A stretch of DNA of 64,000 bases from Seriola aureovittata (Eukaryota > Chordata > Actinopteri > Carangiformes > Carangidae). Location: positions 20,291,492-20,355,491 of the forward strand of contig NC_079375.1 in NCBI RefSeq assembly GCF_021018895.1. The letters are read 5' to 3'. The notes below the pieces were generated by a model. That model was not told where the DNA came from, did no database searches, and saw only the letters and a program-made list of their open reading frames with translations. Within the stretch, counting starts at the first letter, position 1; every line of letters starts with the position of its first letter. The position numbers and the translations under genes were made by a program. Positions 29,131 through 40,579 of this stretch are shown here, piece after piece.

Positions 29131-30650
29131 AGTATCAAGAACATGATGCTTCCAAAGCGCAGAGGGTCCGTGTATTATCATGATCAGTAGGCTACGTATG
29201 TAAGATTATGTTCATAAAAACAATTACAAACCTTTAGATGCAAATACAGATTTACACAATGTACTGAGCATTAAAAAAAAAAAAGCTGCTATACGGTGTA
29301 TTTTAGACATATTCCATATATGTTATATATTGCAAGACTTTACACTCTTGTAGTGTAGTATTCAAAGGTACTGTTGTATATACTGTAACTTCAGTAATGC
29401 TGATTAAACAGACAACACTGTATGCTGCTTTATTTCCATAGTAAGGGAACCCGCTCATTGTATTAATATTTAAAATCATGTAACAAATTCAAACATCTAA
29501 TTTCTGTCATCCCAGCAAACATTTGTACTTGCCATAGCAGGAAGAGCACATACTACAAATACCATTAACAATGATTGTGGTAATCAAGTGTGCTTTAATA
29601 TATGTGTGTATACAGAGTTTAGCCTTGTCACATCATTAACCTAATTGATGCATCTGAGCAATCAGCAGGCACACCTGTTGTTTTTATTGTTTTGTAACAC
29701 CTTTACCTGATGATGTTTTTAGAGTAAAAGGCTGAAACAGTAATATCCCCCTTCATTATAGTAACTCCACTCAAATAATCATTATATTTGGAACTAATTC
29801 TAGCACTACCTACATGTTTGTTGATCAGAGTATTCCCGGTTGCCAGGCGGTTTCTGCCACAGTTGTCACAGTGCCTCAGATGATGAGTGCCTCAGCTCTG
29901 ACTTACGTAAAGTTAAACCCTCGATGGATAGAGAACCTTGAGTACAAAGGTGAATTAAAAGTAAAATGTGCACGTAAAGCACTAGATTGTAAGGATTGTA
30001 CAATGTCAAACAAGTAAGGTAAGTTACTGGGGTCTCTGGCCACCGGACGCCATGGAGGACACTCTCATTCAGAATGTATTAAGTATTTTAAGTGATACAG
30101 AGCAAATGACCGGAGTGACATTCAAAATGTTACATTAATTGAAGAAAGATATAACCGTAATACAAACTATGTTTTTGATTTTGGTCACCAGCCCAACCTT
30201 TTATATCTTGACATGGGCCCATGATGGTTATTTTGAGGTCAACGTTATTACATGACCGTTCAGTTTGACAAGTGCACAGGTAAATGCAACTGTCTCTTCT
30301 CGGAATCACTGATCTATGATTGTGATAGTAGTCACACACTCCACTATGTTGCTATGTAGAGAGCCATCACCTCAGTTTGTTGTAGGAGGCATATCTCAAG
30401 CGATCCATTAGGAGACACTTTACTAAATCCATGGCAATAAAAACCCTGCAGTTCAGACATAAAAGTGCAATTCTTTCTCTTTAACATTTACGAAAATGCG
30501 GTCAATCAATGATCCTCACAATGGCCTAGATTCCCACACATATCCCAAACGGCCAGAGTGACATCCGTTGTTAAAAGCCCATGATTGTCACCCGAGATAA
30601 TACACGCCAATTCCTCAGAATTTACCTTGGGACAGTGTGTGACATCACCG
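29131..30650. other. Intergenic region between mier1 and insl5
   Basis: About 1.5 kb, AT-rich, with no exon I can support on either strand. In human the many-exon DNAI4 (WDR78) gene occupies this interval. None of its WD-repeat exons can fit here. Confidence 0.55.
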
Positions 30651-30660
30651 GAGACTTGAC

Positions 30661-30666
30661 ATAAAA
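30661..30666 (+). promoter_or_regulatory. TATA-like box of insl5
   Basis: ATAAAAGG at 30661-30668, 100 bases before the insl5 start codon. This leaves room for a 5' UTR of about 70 bases. TATA promoters are usual for hormone genes with restricted expression. Confidence 0.45.
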
Positions 30667-30760
30667 GGATTGATGGCGGCAGATGTTTTCAGAGAATCAA
30701 CAAAAGACGGTGTTTGTGTGTAAGGTGTCTTGGTACAGTATCACAGCGTCTTTTAGCTCC

Positions 30761-31192
30761 ATGAGATCCCTACCCCTGCTTGCGATGCTGCTGTGTGTGT
30801 TCTGTGTAGCACTGGTTCAGACACAGGATAACACAAACACACTGAGGCTGTGTGGCCGAGCATTTCTACGAGCGGTGGTGTACACCTGTGGAGGATCCAG
30901 GTGGAGAAGACTGATGGGAGAAGAGGGAACTTTGCCAGATGGTAAGTACTCAGTCACTTGAATTTCCCTTTAGAACTTAATGTTAATACTAAAACTCTAA
31001 ACCAAATTACAAAATAACAGCCTTGACTTAAACAAACTTTGAAATCTCTTGGCAGGCAGCAAGGAGCCAAACCTCCTCAAGATGACAGATATGCCGGTGG
31101 TTGACCGTCATTGGCGTGACCAAAACCAAGCAATCAGAACAATGTGCTGTCAACTAGGCTGTCGAAGGAGTGACCTCTCCATGCTCTGCTAG
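30761..31192 (+). CDS. insl5: Insulin-like peptide 5 (relaxin family) precursor
   Basis: Two exons, 30761-30941 and 31056-31192 (TAG 31190-31192), joined by a phase-1 intron in the C-peptide as in the whole insulin family, giving 105 residues. The signal peptide is MRSLPLLAMLLCVFCVALVQ. The B chain LCGRAFLRAVVYTCGGSRW (C-x11-C) is followed by a dibasic RR, a short C-peptide, a furin-type RHWR site, and an A chain containing CCQLGCRRSDLSMLC (CC-x3-C-x8-C). Family knowledge: INSL5 is an enteroendocrine hormone acting on RXFP4. The A-chain end DLSxLC and the locus between mier1 and dynlt5 support insl5, although the B chain looks like relaxin-3. I chose the ATG at 30761 over the in-frame 30683 because the signal peptide starts there. 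A paralog suffix cannot be set. Confidence 0.88.
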
Positions 31193-31470
31193 AAGGGAAC
31201 CTCCAAAGGAGACCATCGTCAATCTGTTGCAGTCGTTCATTAGTTTGAAATATAATCTTCAAAATATTGTCAGGATAATGTGATTTCAATTCCCATGATA
31301 GCAAAAATTAAAAAAACACCATGAATTTTGGTTACAAATTCTTGTTTTATCATTTCATACATGGCAAAATAAACAACATACATATAGAATGATAACCTTT
31401 TATATTTATCAGAAATGCATAAGTAAAATGATTCCTGTGTGTTTATGAGTCTATGTGCAATGTATATGAG
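31193..31470. other. Convergent 3' ends of insl5 (+) and dynlt5 (-)
   Basis: A 278-base AT-rich spacer holding the insl5 3' UTR and, on the other strand, the dynlt5 3' UTR. An AATAAA for insl5 lies at 31368-31373. No canonical hexamer for dynlt5 is evident. Confidence 0.5.
31368..31373 (+). terminator. Polyadenylation signal of insl5
   Basis: AATAAA 176 bases after the insl5 stop codon, the only canonical hexamer on this strand before dynlt5. Confidence 0.55.
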
Positions 31471-32744
31471 TCACTCAAAGTAAATAGCGTAGACAGTTGC
31501 TACACCATACAGAGAGCTATTCTTGAAAGAGTAAGAGGCGAAGGTGTCGCTAGATGCATCCCACAGACAGCGACTGTTGATCTGCATGCTCTGCCCAGTG
31601 AGCTGACCGATGTGGACCAGGACAACTATCTTATATCTGGGGATCATGAGATCCTTCACACGGGCTCTTATCACCTAGGAGGGCCAATCAAAAGAATCAG
31701 CCTCGATGAAGCAGAAATTCAAAGGTTTTTCACAAGGTGCTGCATGAATGAGTTTATCATTATTTACCTCACATATTGTTTTTGTCATTTTTTGAGACCA
31801 CTCTACTTCATATTTCTCTTCTTGGAGGTAACTGGTGAGTACATCCTTCAGTATGTCTGTGACAGCGAGGACAGGGAAGCGTTTGTAAGGTCCTGTGGTC
31901 CAAAAAACAAAAAACAATACAGGGACAGACAAGTTTTACTTCTTGTGCAACTGCTTTGGTTAGTGGAAAATATGGTGATGCATTGATTTGAACTAGGACA
32001 AAAAGTGCATAAAATAGATAAATATTCCACCAAAATGTCTGCTGGTTTGACATGTTTCTGGTCTTGTTCAGCTCCTATACTACACGAACCAACAGAACAT
32101 ACTAAGATTTGGCAACTCTAGGCATAAACTTTAAAAATGTCATAATTTTATTGAAATGAATAAAATTAAATCACTTCAAATTACTGCCCGAATATGATAT
32201 TTTGGTGCAATGAATTTGCTGAAAGAATCAAAATCCCTGTTGTACGACTGTTACATCTGTAGTTGGTGATGAGTGTTTGTCATTAAGGTAAATGTTGTCT
32301 CACCCATCTGGTAGGTGTTCTCCATTGTTACAGGCATCCGAACGTTGTCATCATGGTGTCCTAGTTCATCCATGAATGACACAGTACTTATGGAGCTGAA
32401 AGGCAAGATCAGATTGAAGAAAATGACAGAAGGGTATACATACTCTGGCCGAGTGACATCCAACTAAGTAATTATTACAGAAGAGCTGTCTAAAACCTAA
32501 CACCAAATATACTGAATTGGGGATGCTTTCTGGATATTAGTCACAACCTATGCCAATTAAGTATCAATGAAGATGACAAGCATTAAATTCAACACTGATA
32601 CTGGCCCATGTCATTTACATAGTGTACTCACTCCTTAGTCTTGCCAGTTGTTTCCTTGCCTCTGACTCCATGGCTTCCCTCTGAGGGCACCTTGCCTGTC
32701 CTCTTCTCTTTTCTTTGGGATTTGTCTTTAAGTGGATCAGACAT
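31471..32744 (-). CDS. dynlt5: Dynein light chain Tctex-type 5 (TCTEX1D1)
   Basis: Four coding exons in gene order: 32744-32632, 32395-32304, 31892-31768, 31674-31471, giving 177 residues (human 179). The lysine-rich N-terminus [18 protein letters not shown] is followed by a Tctex1 domain: [20 protein letters not shown], an amphipathic helix [14 protein letters not shown], then [41 protein letters not shown] and the C-terminus [10 protein letters not shown]. The ending FASYSFKN...VYxVYFE is diagnostic of Tctex-type light chains, which dimerise and bind dynein intermediate chains. This member is expected in ciliated cells. An RFX X-box lies 370 bases upstream of the start. The position between insl5 and sgip1 is the human order. 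Confidence 0.94.
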
Positions 32745-33113
32745 GGCAGCTTTCTCTTCCTTCAGCTCGCCTTTACAGGATGATAACCAAGCTTAAATCA
32801 AACCCTTATCGTTAATTAAAAAAAAAGTCTAACTCGGGATGATTTGGAGATGAAGATACATCAATATTAGACAGTAACGATAAAATTATTCTAACTTTGC
32901 TAGCTCATAGGTTAACTAGTCGCGTTGGCTCGTTTGTAAATGGATAATTCTGTGCGTTAACGCTAACTGGATAAGTAGTTTATAATTTTTCTGATCGTAT
33001 CCCTCAAAATGGGGCGTACAGAAATAATACTGAGGGAAATTAATCACGTTTTTACCAATTTCAGGGTCTCTCTAACCGAGCACGACTAAGCAGTCAGCCC
33101 CGCTGAGCTTGGT

Positions 33114-33127
33114 GTTGCCATGACGAC
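33114..33127. promoter_or_regulatory. RFX X-box upstream of dynlt5
   Basis: GTTGCCATGACGAC closely matches the X-box consensus for RFX factors (GTTGCCATGGCAAC). It lies 370 bases upstream of the dynlt5 start, a usual distance for ciliary genes, and suggests control by the RFX/FOXJ1 ciliogenesis programme. Confidence 0.6.
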
Positions 33128-33285
33128 TACAAAACATTACTCAGGGGGAGGGGTTTCGATGCACGCGGGCTACTAAGTTATGGGCATGTGTTTTATATGC
33201 TATACATTGGCCTAAATGAGCCGTTCATTTCCTCTTGTCCAATTTTCAACAGTGATATTAATTAACACTAAAAGTAGTCCTGAGT

Positions 33286-33327
33286 AGGGCTGCAACAAAC
33301 GATTATTTTCATTATCGATTCCAATGG

Positions 33328-33359
<32 letters not shown>

Positions 33360-33600
33360 TCAATTAACTGTTAATTAAATTGTCCATGCCCATTTCAATT
33401 TCGCAGGGACTCTTCAAACGTCTTGTTTTGGCCGACCAGCAGTTCAAACCCTGGGAGATTTTCAGTCTACTATGAGAGACAGCAAATCCTAACACAGACT
33501 AGAATTAGAGAAAATACATTTTTCAACATTTTTGCTTGAAAAATCATTGAAACGATTAATTCATTATCAGAATTATTTTTCTGTTCATCTAATCTCAACC
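33286..33600 (+). mobile_element. hAT-like MITE (GGGCTGCAAC family)
   Basis: It starts GGGCTGCAACAAACGATTATTTTCATTATCGATT, contains CAAACGTCTTGTTTTGGCC and GATTTTCAGTCTAC, and ends with TTGAAAAATCATTGAAACGATTAATTCATTATC. From memory this is the order of a very common non-autonomous element in fish genomes. The right terminal repeat is worn. A (TTG)n run at 33331-33360 interrupts the left part. A shorter relative sits at 63436-63624. Confidence 0.7.
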
Positions 33601-34118
33601 TCAGGAGCTGGTGGAGACCAAACACAGAGCTAAAAGACAGGGAACACTGGACTGAGATCATCATGAGACATCAGGTGACAAGCACCACTCCAAATACAAC
33701 AAATAAAATATAATAATAATAAATAATGTCAATTAAAAGTTATAAATGAAGATAGAAAAAGTTGTCCTCCTTTCTTCTCTTCACCTCTTTCCTCCACAGT
33801 CTTTCCACCAACAATCACAGTGCGACACACCTGCAATGTGAGTGAGGCAGTAGTTGCAGAGGGTGTGAACACAAAGACAATGGAAGAGTTAGAGCTTCTG
33901 TCAATGTCTGAACACAAAAATAAAATTTGCCTGCTGCTTGGTGCGTGTGCTTCACTCTTCACGTATCAACCTTTACAAAGGACGTTACTTTCAGTTTCAT
34001 TCACGTCGTAGAGACTCATCTTGACACTGGCCTCAGTCACTGCAGGTGTCCTTCAAAAAGGCTTTTGGAGCTGTCACGACTGGCCAAAATAACCTCATAT
34101 TGATGGTTTCAAACACAA

Positions 34119-34177
34119 ATGTGTCCCCACAACCATAGCAACACATGTATACACACATGTACACGTCCTTACAGAAG
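34119..34177 (+). repeat. Diverged direct repeat, copy 1 (TGTCCCCACAACCATAGCA)
   Basis: This 59-base segment and 35926-35984 align base for base at roughly 87% (GTCCCCACAACCATAGCA ... ACATGTA ... CACACATGTAC ... GTCC ... ACAGAA). The flanks do not align, so this looks like two copies of a short dispersed repeat and not a tandem duplication. Confidence 0.7.
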
Positions 34178-35514
34178 CGACACAGATTAATAAGCAGGTG
34201 AACAGGCAATAAGCTAACAACATTTTCACTTCTGATAATATTTTGTCATGTTTGTAATAGTATAAAGATGTATTATTACAAGTACAAAACCTGCTCAAGA
34301 TCTTTGAATAGCCCTAAATAACAATCTTATACACTGTCCAACACATCACCTTTCCTAAATTAGTGAGCGATGATCAATTAGCAAGTGTGTAGCCACAGCT
34401 CGTGATTGAGATCAAACCAATATTAATTCCTTGCATAGTTTTTACATTTTTTCTAAGATATCTCAACACCTCTAATTTCACTCTCTTTGATGGTAGAAAT
34501 GAGTTAGGAAGCTTGTGTAGTACTAACTGAAAAAGTGGAAGAGAGTGCACACAAATAAATAAAAAGGAAGGGTTCCTGTACGACAAAAAATATTATCATA
34601 GGCTGAAAATGAGAAAATAACAAAAAAATGGGCAAAACATTTGAACAAAAATAAAAGACCTGCAACACTTGCACAGCCATAATCATTATGCTTATTTAAA
34701 AATATATATATTTTGTACAGCTTTGCATGAATTTTCACTACCAGGTGCTTCAACTAAGTACAGCACACTTAAATGATCAGTGTGAGCATAAATGGCAGAA
34801 AATTTAAGTGCACTCACTAATTCCTCTGCAACTACTGCATCAAATATCAACTACTCCTTATTTCCTTGCAAATATTATTGTATTTTCAAAACCCAATGTA
34901 TATTTTGTAATACAGAGCCAGGAATATGCAATAGTTTAAAATATACAGCCATGAGTGACACCAGCGAGTTACAAAAAAAGGGTCACTTCTGCTTTTCTCT
35001 GGAAATCAGCTCCTGAATTTGTATTGCAGTCAAAGGGAGAGGTGGAGGGTAGTCCCATCACATCCTCAGAAACCGTGAAAGATATCAGAATTACACTAAA
35101 ACTGGGTGATACAAGACAAAAAAAATGTCTATATTTTTGATATAACAAATTGTCAATGAAGGTTGGAAATTGTGGGATTTAAAAGAATTTGTATGACCTT
35201 TTTTGAGGAAGATTTTCAGGGATGGCAGTTACAGTTTGCAGTTAGCTCCAGTAGAATAAAGTAGACTACACCACTGTACACAACCACACGCACACGCTTT
35301 GTCAATTTCTGCCCGGATACTGCGTTAGTACCTGCTGAGACCTGAGACCTGCTGTTTGCTATCAGCTTCTGAATTTGTATTACAGTCTATGGGAGAGCTA
35401 TGATGGTTGAACAGTTCCTGTAGCTCGAACCTCAAAGTAAATTCAATATGTCTGCTGCTGTATTTACTGTTGTACTGTCCAGTCTGAACTGTAATATCTC
35501 TCTTATGTGTGTGT

Positions 35515-35760
35515 TACGGCCTCCAAGAATAAATCCCAAAAGGGGCAGGAGGCTGCAACATATGTAAAAAGGACACCAGACAAGAATAACATTTCACCCA
35601 AGCTTTATTGAAATGTCCCCAAAATAAGTCATAGTTTATCGACCCAAACCAACGAAAACAAAAAGGACTGGCCAAAATAAACAAAAGACAGGTAAACGCT
35701 GGGCCAACCACGCATTGGGCCGTCGCTCCCAGAGCTTCCTCCTAGACTACCTAAACCCAA
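35515..35760 (-). mobile_element. Candidate solo LTR remnant
   Basis: Read on the - strand, an AATAAA (35602-35607) is followed after about 90 bases by TTTATTCTTGGAGGCCGTAACA. The terminal ...AACA is a typical 3' LTR end. The 5' LTR boundary and target-site duplication are not clear and no retroviral coding sequence is nearby. Confidence 0.35.
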
Positions 35761-35834
35761 CTTAACCTAAAACAAAAGACGAATAACATGACTACCGGTA
35801 ATCTCCAGCCCGAAAGAACAACTGTCTGTCTTTC

Positions 35835-35837
<3 letters not shown>

Positions 35838-35880
<43 letters not shown>

Positions 35881-35908
35881 GTGTGTGTGTGTGTGTGTGT
35901 GTGTGTGT
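35838..35908. repeat. (GT)n microsatellite, about 70 bases
   Basis: Nearly pure GT with one GTT interruption at 35879-35881. His/Thr and Cys/Val frames across it are repeat artefacts. Confidence 0.97.
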
Positions 35909-35925
35909 CTTCCCATTGTCTCCCA

Positions 35926-35984
35926 GATTTGTCCCCACAACCATAGCAAGACATGTATGCACACATGTACATGTCCTAACAGAA
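35926..35984 (+). repeat. Diverged direct repeat, copy 2
   Basis: Partner of 34119-34177, immediately after the GT microsatellite. It begins ATTTGTCCCCACAACCATAG and ends CCTAACAGAAT. Confidence 0.7.
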
Positions 35985-36139
35985 TGTTGATCTGCAATAA
36001 AGCTATATCACTATATCCACATATAGACAATAGCTTGTAAGACCTTTTATGAAATACCTTACCTGTTACCTTTTTGAGACTTATTTTGAAATTAATATGT
36101 GAGGCTACATGGGAGATTGGTCTCAGACTTTTGGCCACC

Positions 36140-36330
36140 ACTGTATATAAACTAACCCTATACTGAGAGGTGTTCCTAATTTTTTGTCCATCCCATTTAT
36201 AGGAATTAGACTTGACAAACTATTAGGAACACTTCTCAGTACACTTAAACATTACCACAATTACAGCCTCCACACTGACCATTAAAATAAACCAACACTT
36301 CTCAAACAGATTCAGCAAATACCAAACATT
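36140..36330. repeat. Dispersed teleost repeat fragment (GTGTTCCTAATTTTTTGTCC)
   Basis: Contains GTGTTCCTAATTTTTTGTCCATCCCATTTATA and a partial inverted counterpart TATTAGGAACACTTCTCAG. From memory this matches a common fish repeat whose ends carry TTAGGAACAC. Boundaries are approximate. Confidence 0.45.
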
Positions 36331-38368
36331 ATAATTCTCATGGAGGAGGATTTACTGAAAGGCCTGTTCCATTATACTGCATCAGTTTCATCCAGGTTCA
36401 CCTAATACATATATATGAATTCAAATTAAAAATCAAGGAGACTTACAAATGCTAAAACAAATCAGCCCTTTATTTAAAGTTTACCCAATATACAGCAACG
36501 CTTAATAAAATGCATTCCTTTGAACAGAACGGTAATGGGGTTAATGGGGCAGAAATAAGTGACTGCAGATTGCCTTAAAAGGTCCACTGTGTAACTAGGC
36601 TATATATTTATTTTTACTCGAAAGCTTTGACAACATCTCATTGTTTTCCTAAACTGATCAGCAGATGCTCAGCTGTCAGTTCATCTCCATTTGGTTACGT
36701 GTTAGTTTACTAATACATTATTCACCACCCCATCTGTTGATAAAGACCATGGAATCTGGAAGAAAAAAACATAATTTTTTACCATGAAAACAATAGTTGT
36801 ATCGTCAAAAAGGTCTATTTAATAGCTGTTATGGACGGAGCTTTCGATCACACCATGATTATCATGTATTGAAAGTGTTAAAATTTCCTTTTTTTCAGGG
36901 CACATTAAGGACATATCCTTATGTCTTGTGTTTCCAAGGTCAGGAATTGACTTTGAACCTTGTCTTTCAAGCCAAAATAGATATGTTAATGCTGCAAATA
37001 ATAAACAAACAAATAAATAAAATAAATAAAGACTGACTAAATGGACCTTACTGTTAGATTACTTTCCCAACAAGCCTGGCAAAATTTTGTCAGAATGCCT
37101 CTTTGATGGTGCAGTTGAACCGGTTGAGGCTTTAATAAACTCCTAAATAAATCATGTTGAATAATAAAATAATACGTACCTGGAAAAACAGTGGAAATCA
37201 GATTTAGTGATTTACTCTAATAGGAATGTGTCACTGTCTAAAATAACATGATCTTGCTTTAAGCAAATTTTGGCAAAGAAATCCTTCCATACTTTTACTT
37301 TGTGAGATTTTACATGTTCGTGTTTAATGTGACATGTATAGAAAATATACTTTTGTATCTTTGAACAAAGGAGCGAGAGATAATGGTATCATATTTCCTC
37401 TTCTTTATTACCAAGTAAAACAGGTATTACATTATATTGATTTTTTTCATATATTTACTTTCAAAATCTTTGGATGGGAAATTTACATGAAATGTTTGCA
37501 TATTCTGTGTCTAACACAGTGAAAGGAATACAGCCAAAAAGTTGTAGAAAAAATAAACTTACAGAAATCCTCTGATATTGGAGGACTTAGTGTATGTTCA
37601 AAAATAAGGCAAAGAAAAATATAAGCATTGTTAACAGAAACACTGTGAATTTTCGCTCTCAATTAACTGAAAGAACCATGTGTTTTTTTTTTTCTTTTTC
37701 TAAGAACTAAATGTAATATTACACCCAGGCCCAAACTGTGAGTCAACACATCAAAACATTCTATAAAATGTGATGATCAAACACATATCAACATGTGTAC
37801 ATATGACATGAAGCCATGGATTGTTTTATGAATGAAATTTAAGGTGTGTTTTGTGTGCAGGTCAAACACAGGAGAATGTCAAACACCAATATTAGATGCA
37901 TGGAATGGGAATATCAATGAACACATGCCAAAGTTATTGACAATGAGCTTTTGAAGGTGCATCGACAGCAAAACAGAGAGTGGAGGTTTAAGTGAAGGCA
38001 AAAAGTCTCCTCTCATTGCACAATTACACAATAACACGTATCATGACCTTATTGAAATGGATAATTGGTATTGCATTGATAAGACTGGTGATGGACAAAT
38101 GCAGATTTCATGCGGCACCATTTGGAGTTATTAGTCAACAGTAATATTTTTTTTTTTTTTGTACAAGAAACCCACATGTAAAACAATAGATGAGGAGAGT
38201 GTTTGTGTTGTTACATAGAACCTAATGCATTATGAGTGCTGACATCAATTAACCAAGAGACAATCACAGACACATCCATATGCCCAGAGAAATATTTGAA
38301 ACATAGCTTTTTATGTACACTTTTTACACTTAAGTTTTTAAATATTGCTATTAGAAAATGATAAAACA

Positions 38369-38374
38369 TTTATT
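38369..38374 (-). terminator. Candidate polyadenylation signal of sgip1
   Basis: AATAAA on the - strand, 2.2 kb after the sgip1 stop. Vertebrate SGIP1 has a long 3' UTR, so the distance is plausible, but other hexamers exist (for example near 39717-39722). Confidence 0.3.
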
Positions 38375-40579
38375 CAACACGGTGGAAAAGGAGGAAAATA
38401 ACACAGGGACATGAATAGTGCCGTTTTCTTGATAGACATTTCTTTTGATTACACTGAGATGTCCCCAATAATCCTCGTCAAGACCTCTATCAAAGATCAC
38501 AGTCATAGGAACTGGCCAAGTTTTTAAGCAGCATCGAAGGCAACTCCTACAATCGTCAGCCCAGGTCCCTCTGTATTTCTCCTGAAACTTAAAGCTCCTT
38601 TTCACCTTGGTATGGCACTCACATCTGGCTCCGCATGTATATAACATCTTAAGGCCCTTTCAAACACACATTCTGTAACATTTAACAGAATAATTTACCC
38701 AAACTATTCCAGTGAAAGTAGCAGCTTCTGTTATTCACACAAGTATCGCCTTATTGTTGTGAAACCTGACCCACCACAAATACCAAAGTCCTGTGATGGG
38801 AGAAATTTGATGTATGTCAGCATTGCACTTGCCCACAGTGTAATGCTTTTGTTCTTCAGCAGGTCAAACTGCCATGACTGATTTACTGCCGGTATCGGCT
38901 CTGTGTTCACATGACCCGTTAATGGCAAAATGCCATCAGAGGTGGTGTTAATGGCTGCATGTGTGGAAGCATGGCAATATAAATGTACTTCAATCCTGAG
39001 CACAGAAAAAGGTGTTTTCCAGCACATAAAATATATTTTGTTGAGAAATTATCACAAGGACTAATACTTTAATTTGAGCAAACAAAAATGTATTGTGTGC
39101 TCAATAAATTAATTTGTATGTTAGCTATTAGCTACATAAGAACATTAAGTTTTTTTGTCTCCAGTCCGAGTGCGAGGAAAATTATCGGTTAGCAGGAAAG
39201 AAGGGAAATACCGAGACTGGTAAACACCACAGCCACACATCATTGTTTTCTACTGTGTTGGGTACATAGTTTCATAAAAATGTTTTCAAATTCTGTTTGA
39301 AAGTTAGTTAGTTCTCTGTTAGCTTGCCGATTAGCCAGGATGCTAGCTAATTTCTGCGGTAGCTAACTAAGCTACCTTCTTAATTGTCAAAGTACATAGC
39401 CACAGTTTTATAATCATCATTGTAATTCATAAAACTGTAATTGTAATTCTCTCTGTTTTTGGTTTTTGGAGGGAAATATATGCGACTCTTTAGCAGGCAA
39501 ATGCTGCACTATGTTCACCAGGTAGTTGTTAACTTTGTCTGCTGTTTAGTGATGGGCAGGTAGAGTACAGTAGGTTTATTACAACCTTTTTGCTGAAAAC
39601 CGCTGCCTGCCATGGGCTGCAAAGTTTAAGCGTTCAATGTGGAGATAATAAACTAGCATCTTAATCGAGCACTGAATAGTTTTGTTTGCTCAAATCAAAT
39701 CTTTCCATGATGACAATTTATTTACAAAATGTAATTTATGTGCTTGCAAACAACATTTTCCTTCGCTCAAAATGTCCCATCATGCAATCAGGATTCAGGC
39801 ACAGATATAATTCCACTCGAAAAGCACCTTCAGATTAAGTGTGCTGATGTTAGTCCAGTGCTGCAGGTCATTTTGAACTGTGAACCAACCAATCGAGACT
39901 GATAGAATGGGCTGTGACATGTCCAAGGCTCATCTAAACAGAAACACAAATTCTGCTCAGACGACAATAAAGATTGGCCACACATGGTGGAGAAAAAAAA
40001 ATCTGATTTGAGATGGCAGTGTAAATCAGATATTACCATGTAATCTATAACTTATTAGAATACAAATGCAAAGCAATCCTATACTGCACTTTATCTTTTT
40101 TTTCCTTTTTTTTTTTACATTTTCCATTCTTTTCCACCTTGTTTAAGATTGTTCTAATATTATATAATCTATTCACATTATCTTTTACAGTGCATTTGCA
40201 ATGACAACCAGTTAGACAAAAGAAACTGAAATGAATAAGGCTGGATCACTGTATGAATCCACAAATATGTTAACAAGAACAAAGAATCAGGGTTTTCCTA
40301 TATTTTACTCCATGTAAGCCCATAAGTTTTCCAATTGCACAAAACTAATTAATTGTATTACCTTGCATAAACTCAGCAGCAGTCCGACTACTGAATATGA
40401 TGTTATAAATTCAAATATCCTGTGTGTGTGTGTTATGGTCTCTTATTCTGTTTAATCTCAACCATTAATTCTAATGGATGCTAAAGAGAGAGTTTCAAAT
40501 GCACGTAGCATGGGATGGATCCATTGTCTTCACAGTCAAAAGCCACTGATTCTCTTGATTCCCTTCACAAACAGGTCCA

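Larger units (their letters stand above)
33601..40579. other. dynlt5-sgip1 intergenic region and sgip1 3' UTR
   Basis: Seven kb with no gene I can support. It holds a solo-LTR candidate, a GT microsatellite, two diverged direct-repeat pairs and a second dispersed repeat. The right part (perhaps 38.3-40.6 kb) is likely the long 3' UTR of sgip1 on the - strand. A - strand AATAAA sits at 38369-38374. Two 98-codon - strand frames at 38351-38647 and 38731-39027 lie inside it and match no family I recognise. Confidence 0.45.

Noticed and set aside
35767..36141. 124-codon - strand frame with His/Thr repeats
   Set aside because: Read-through of the GT microsatellite.
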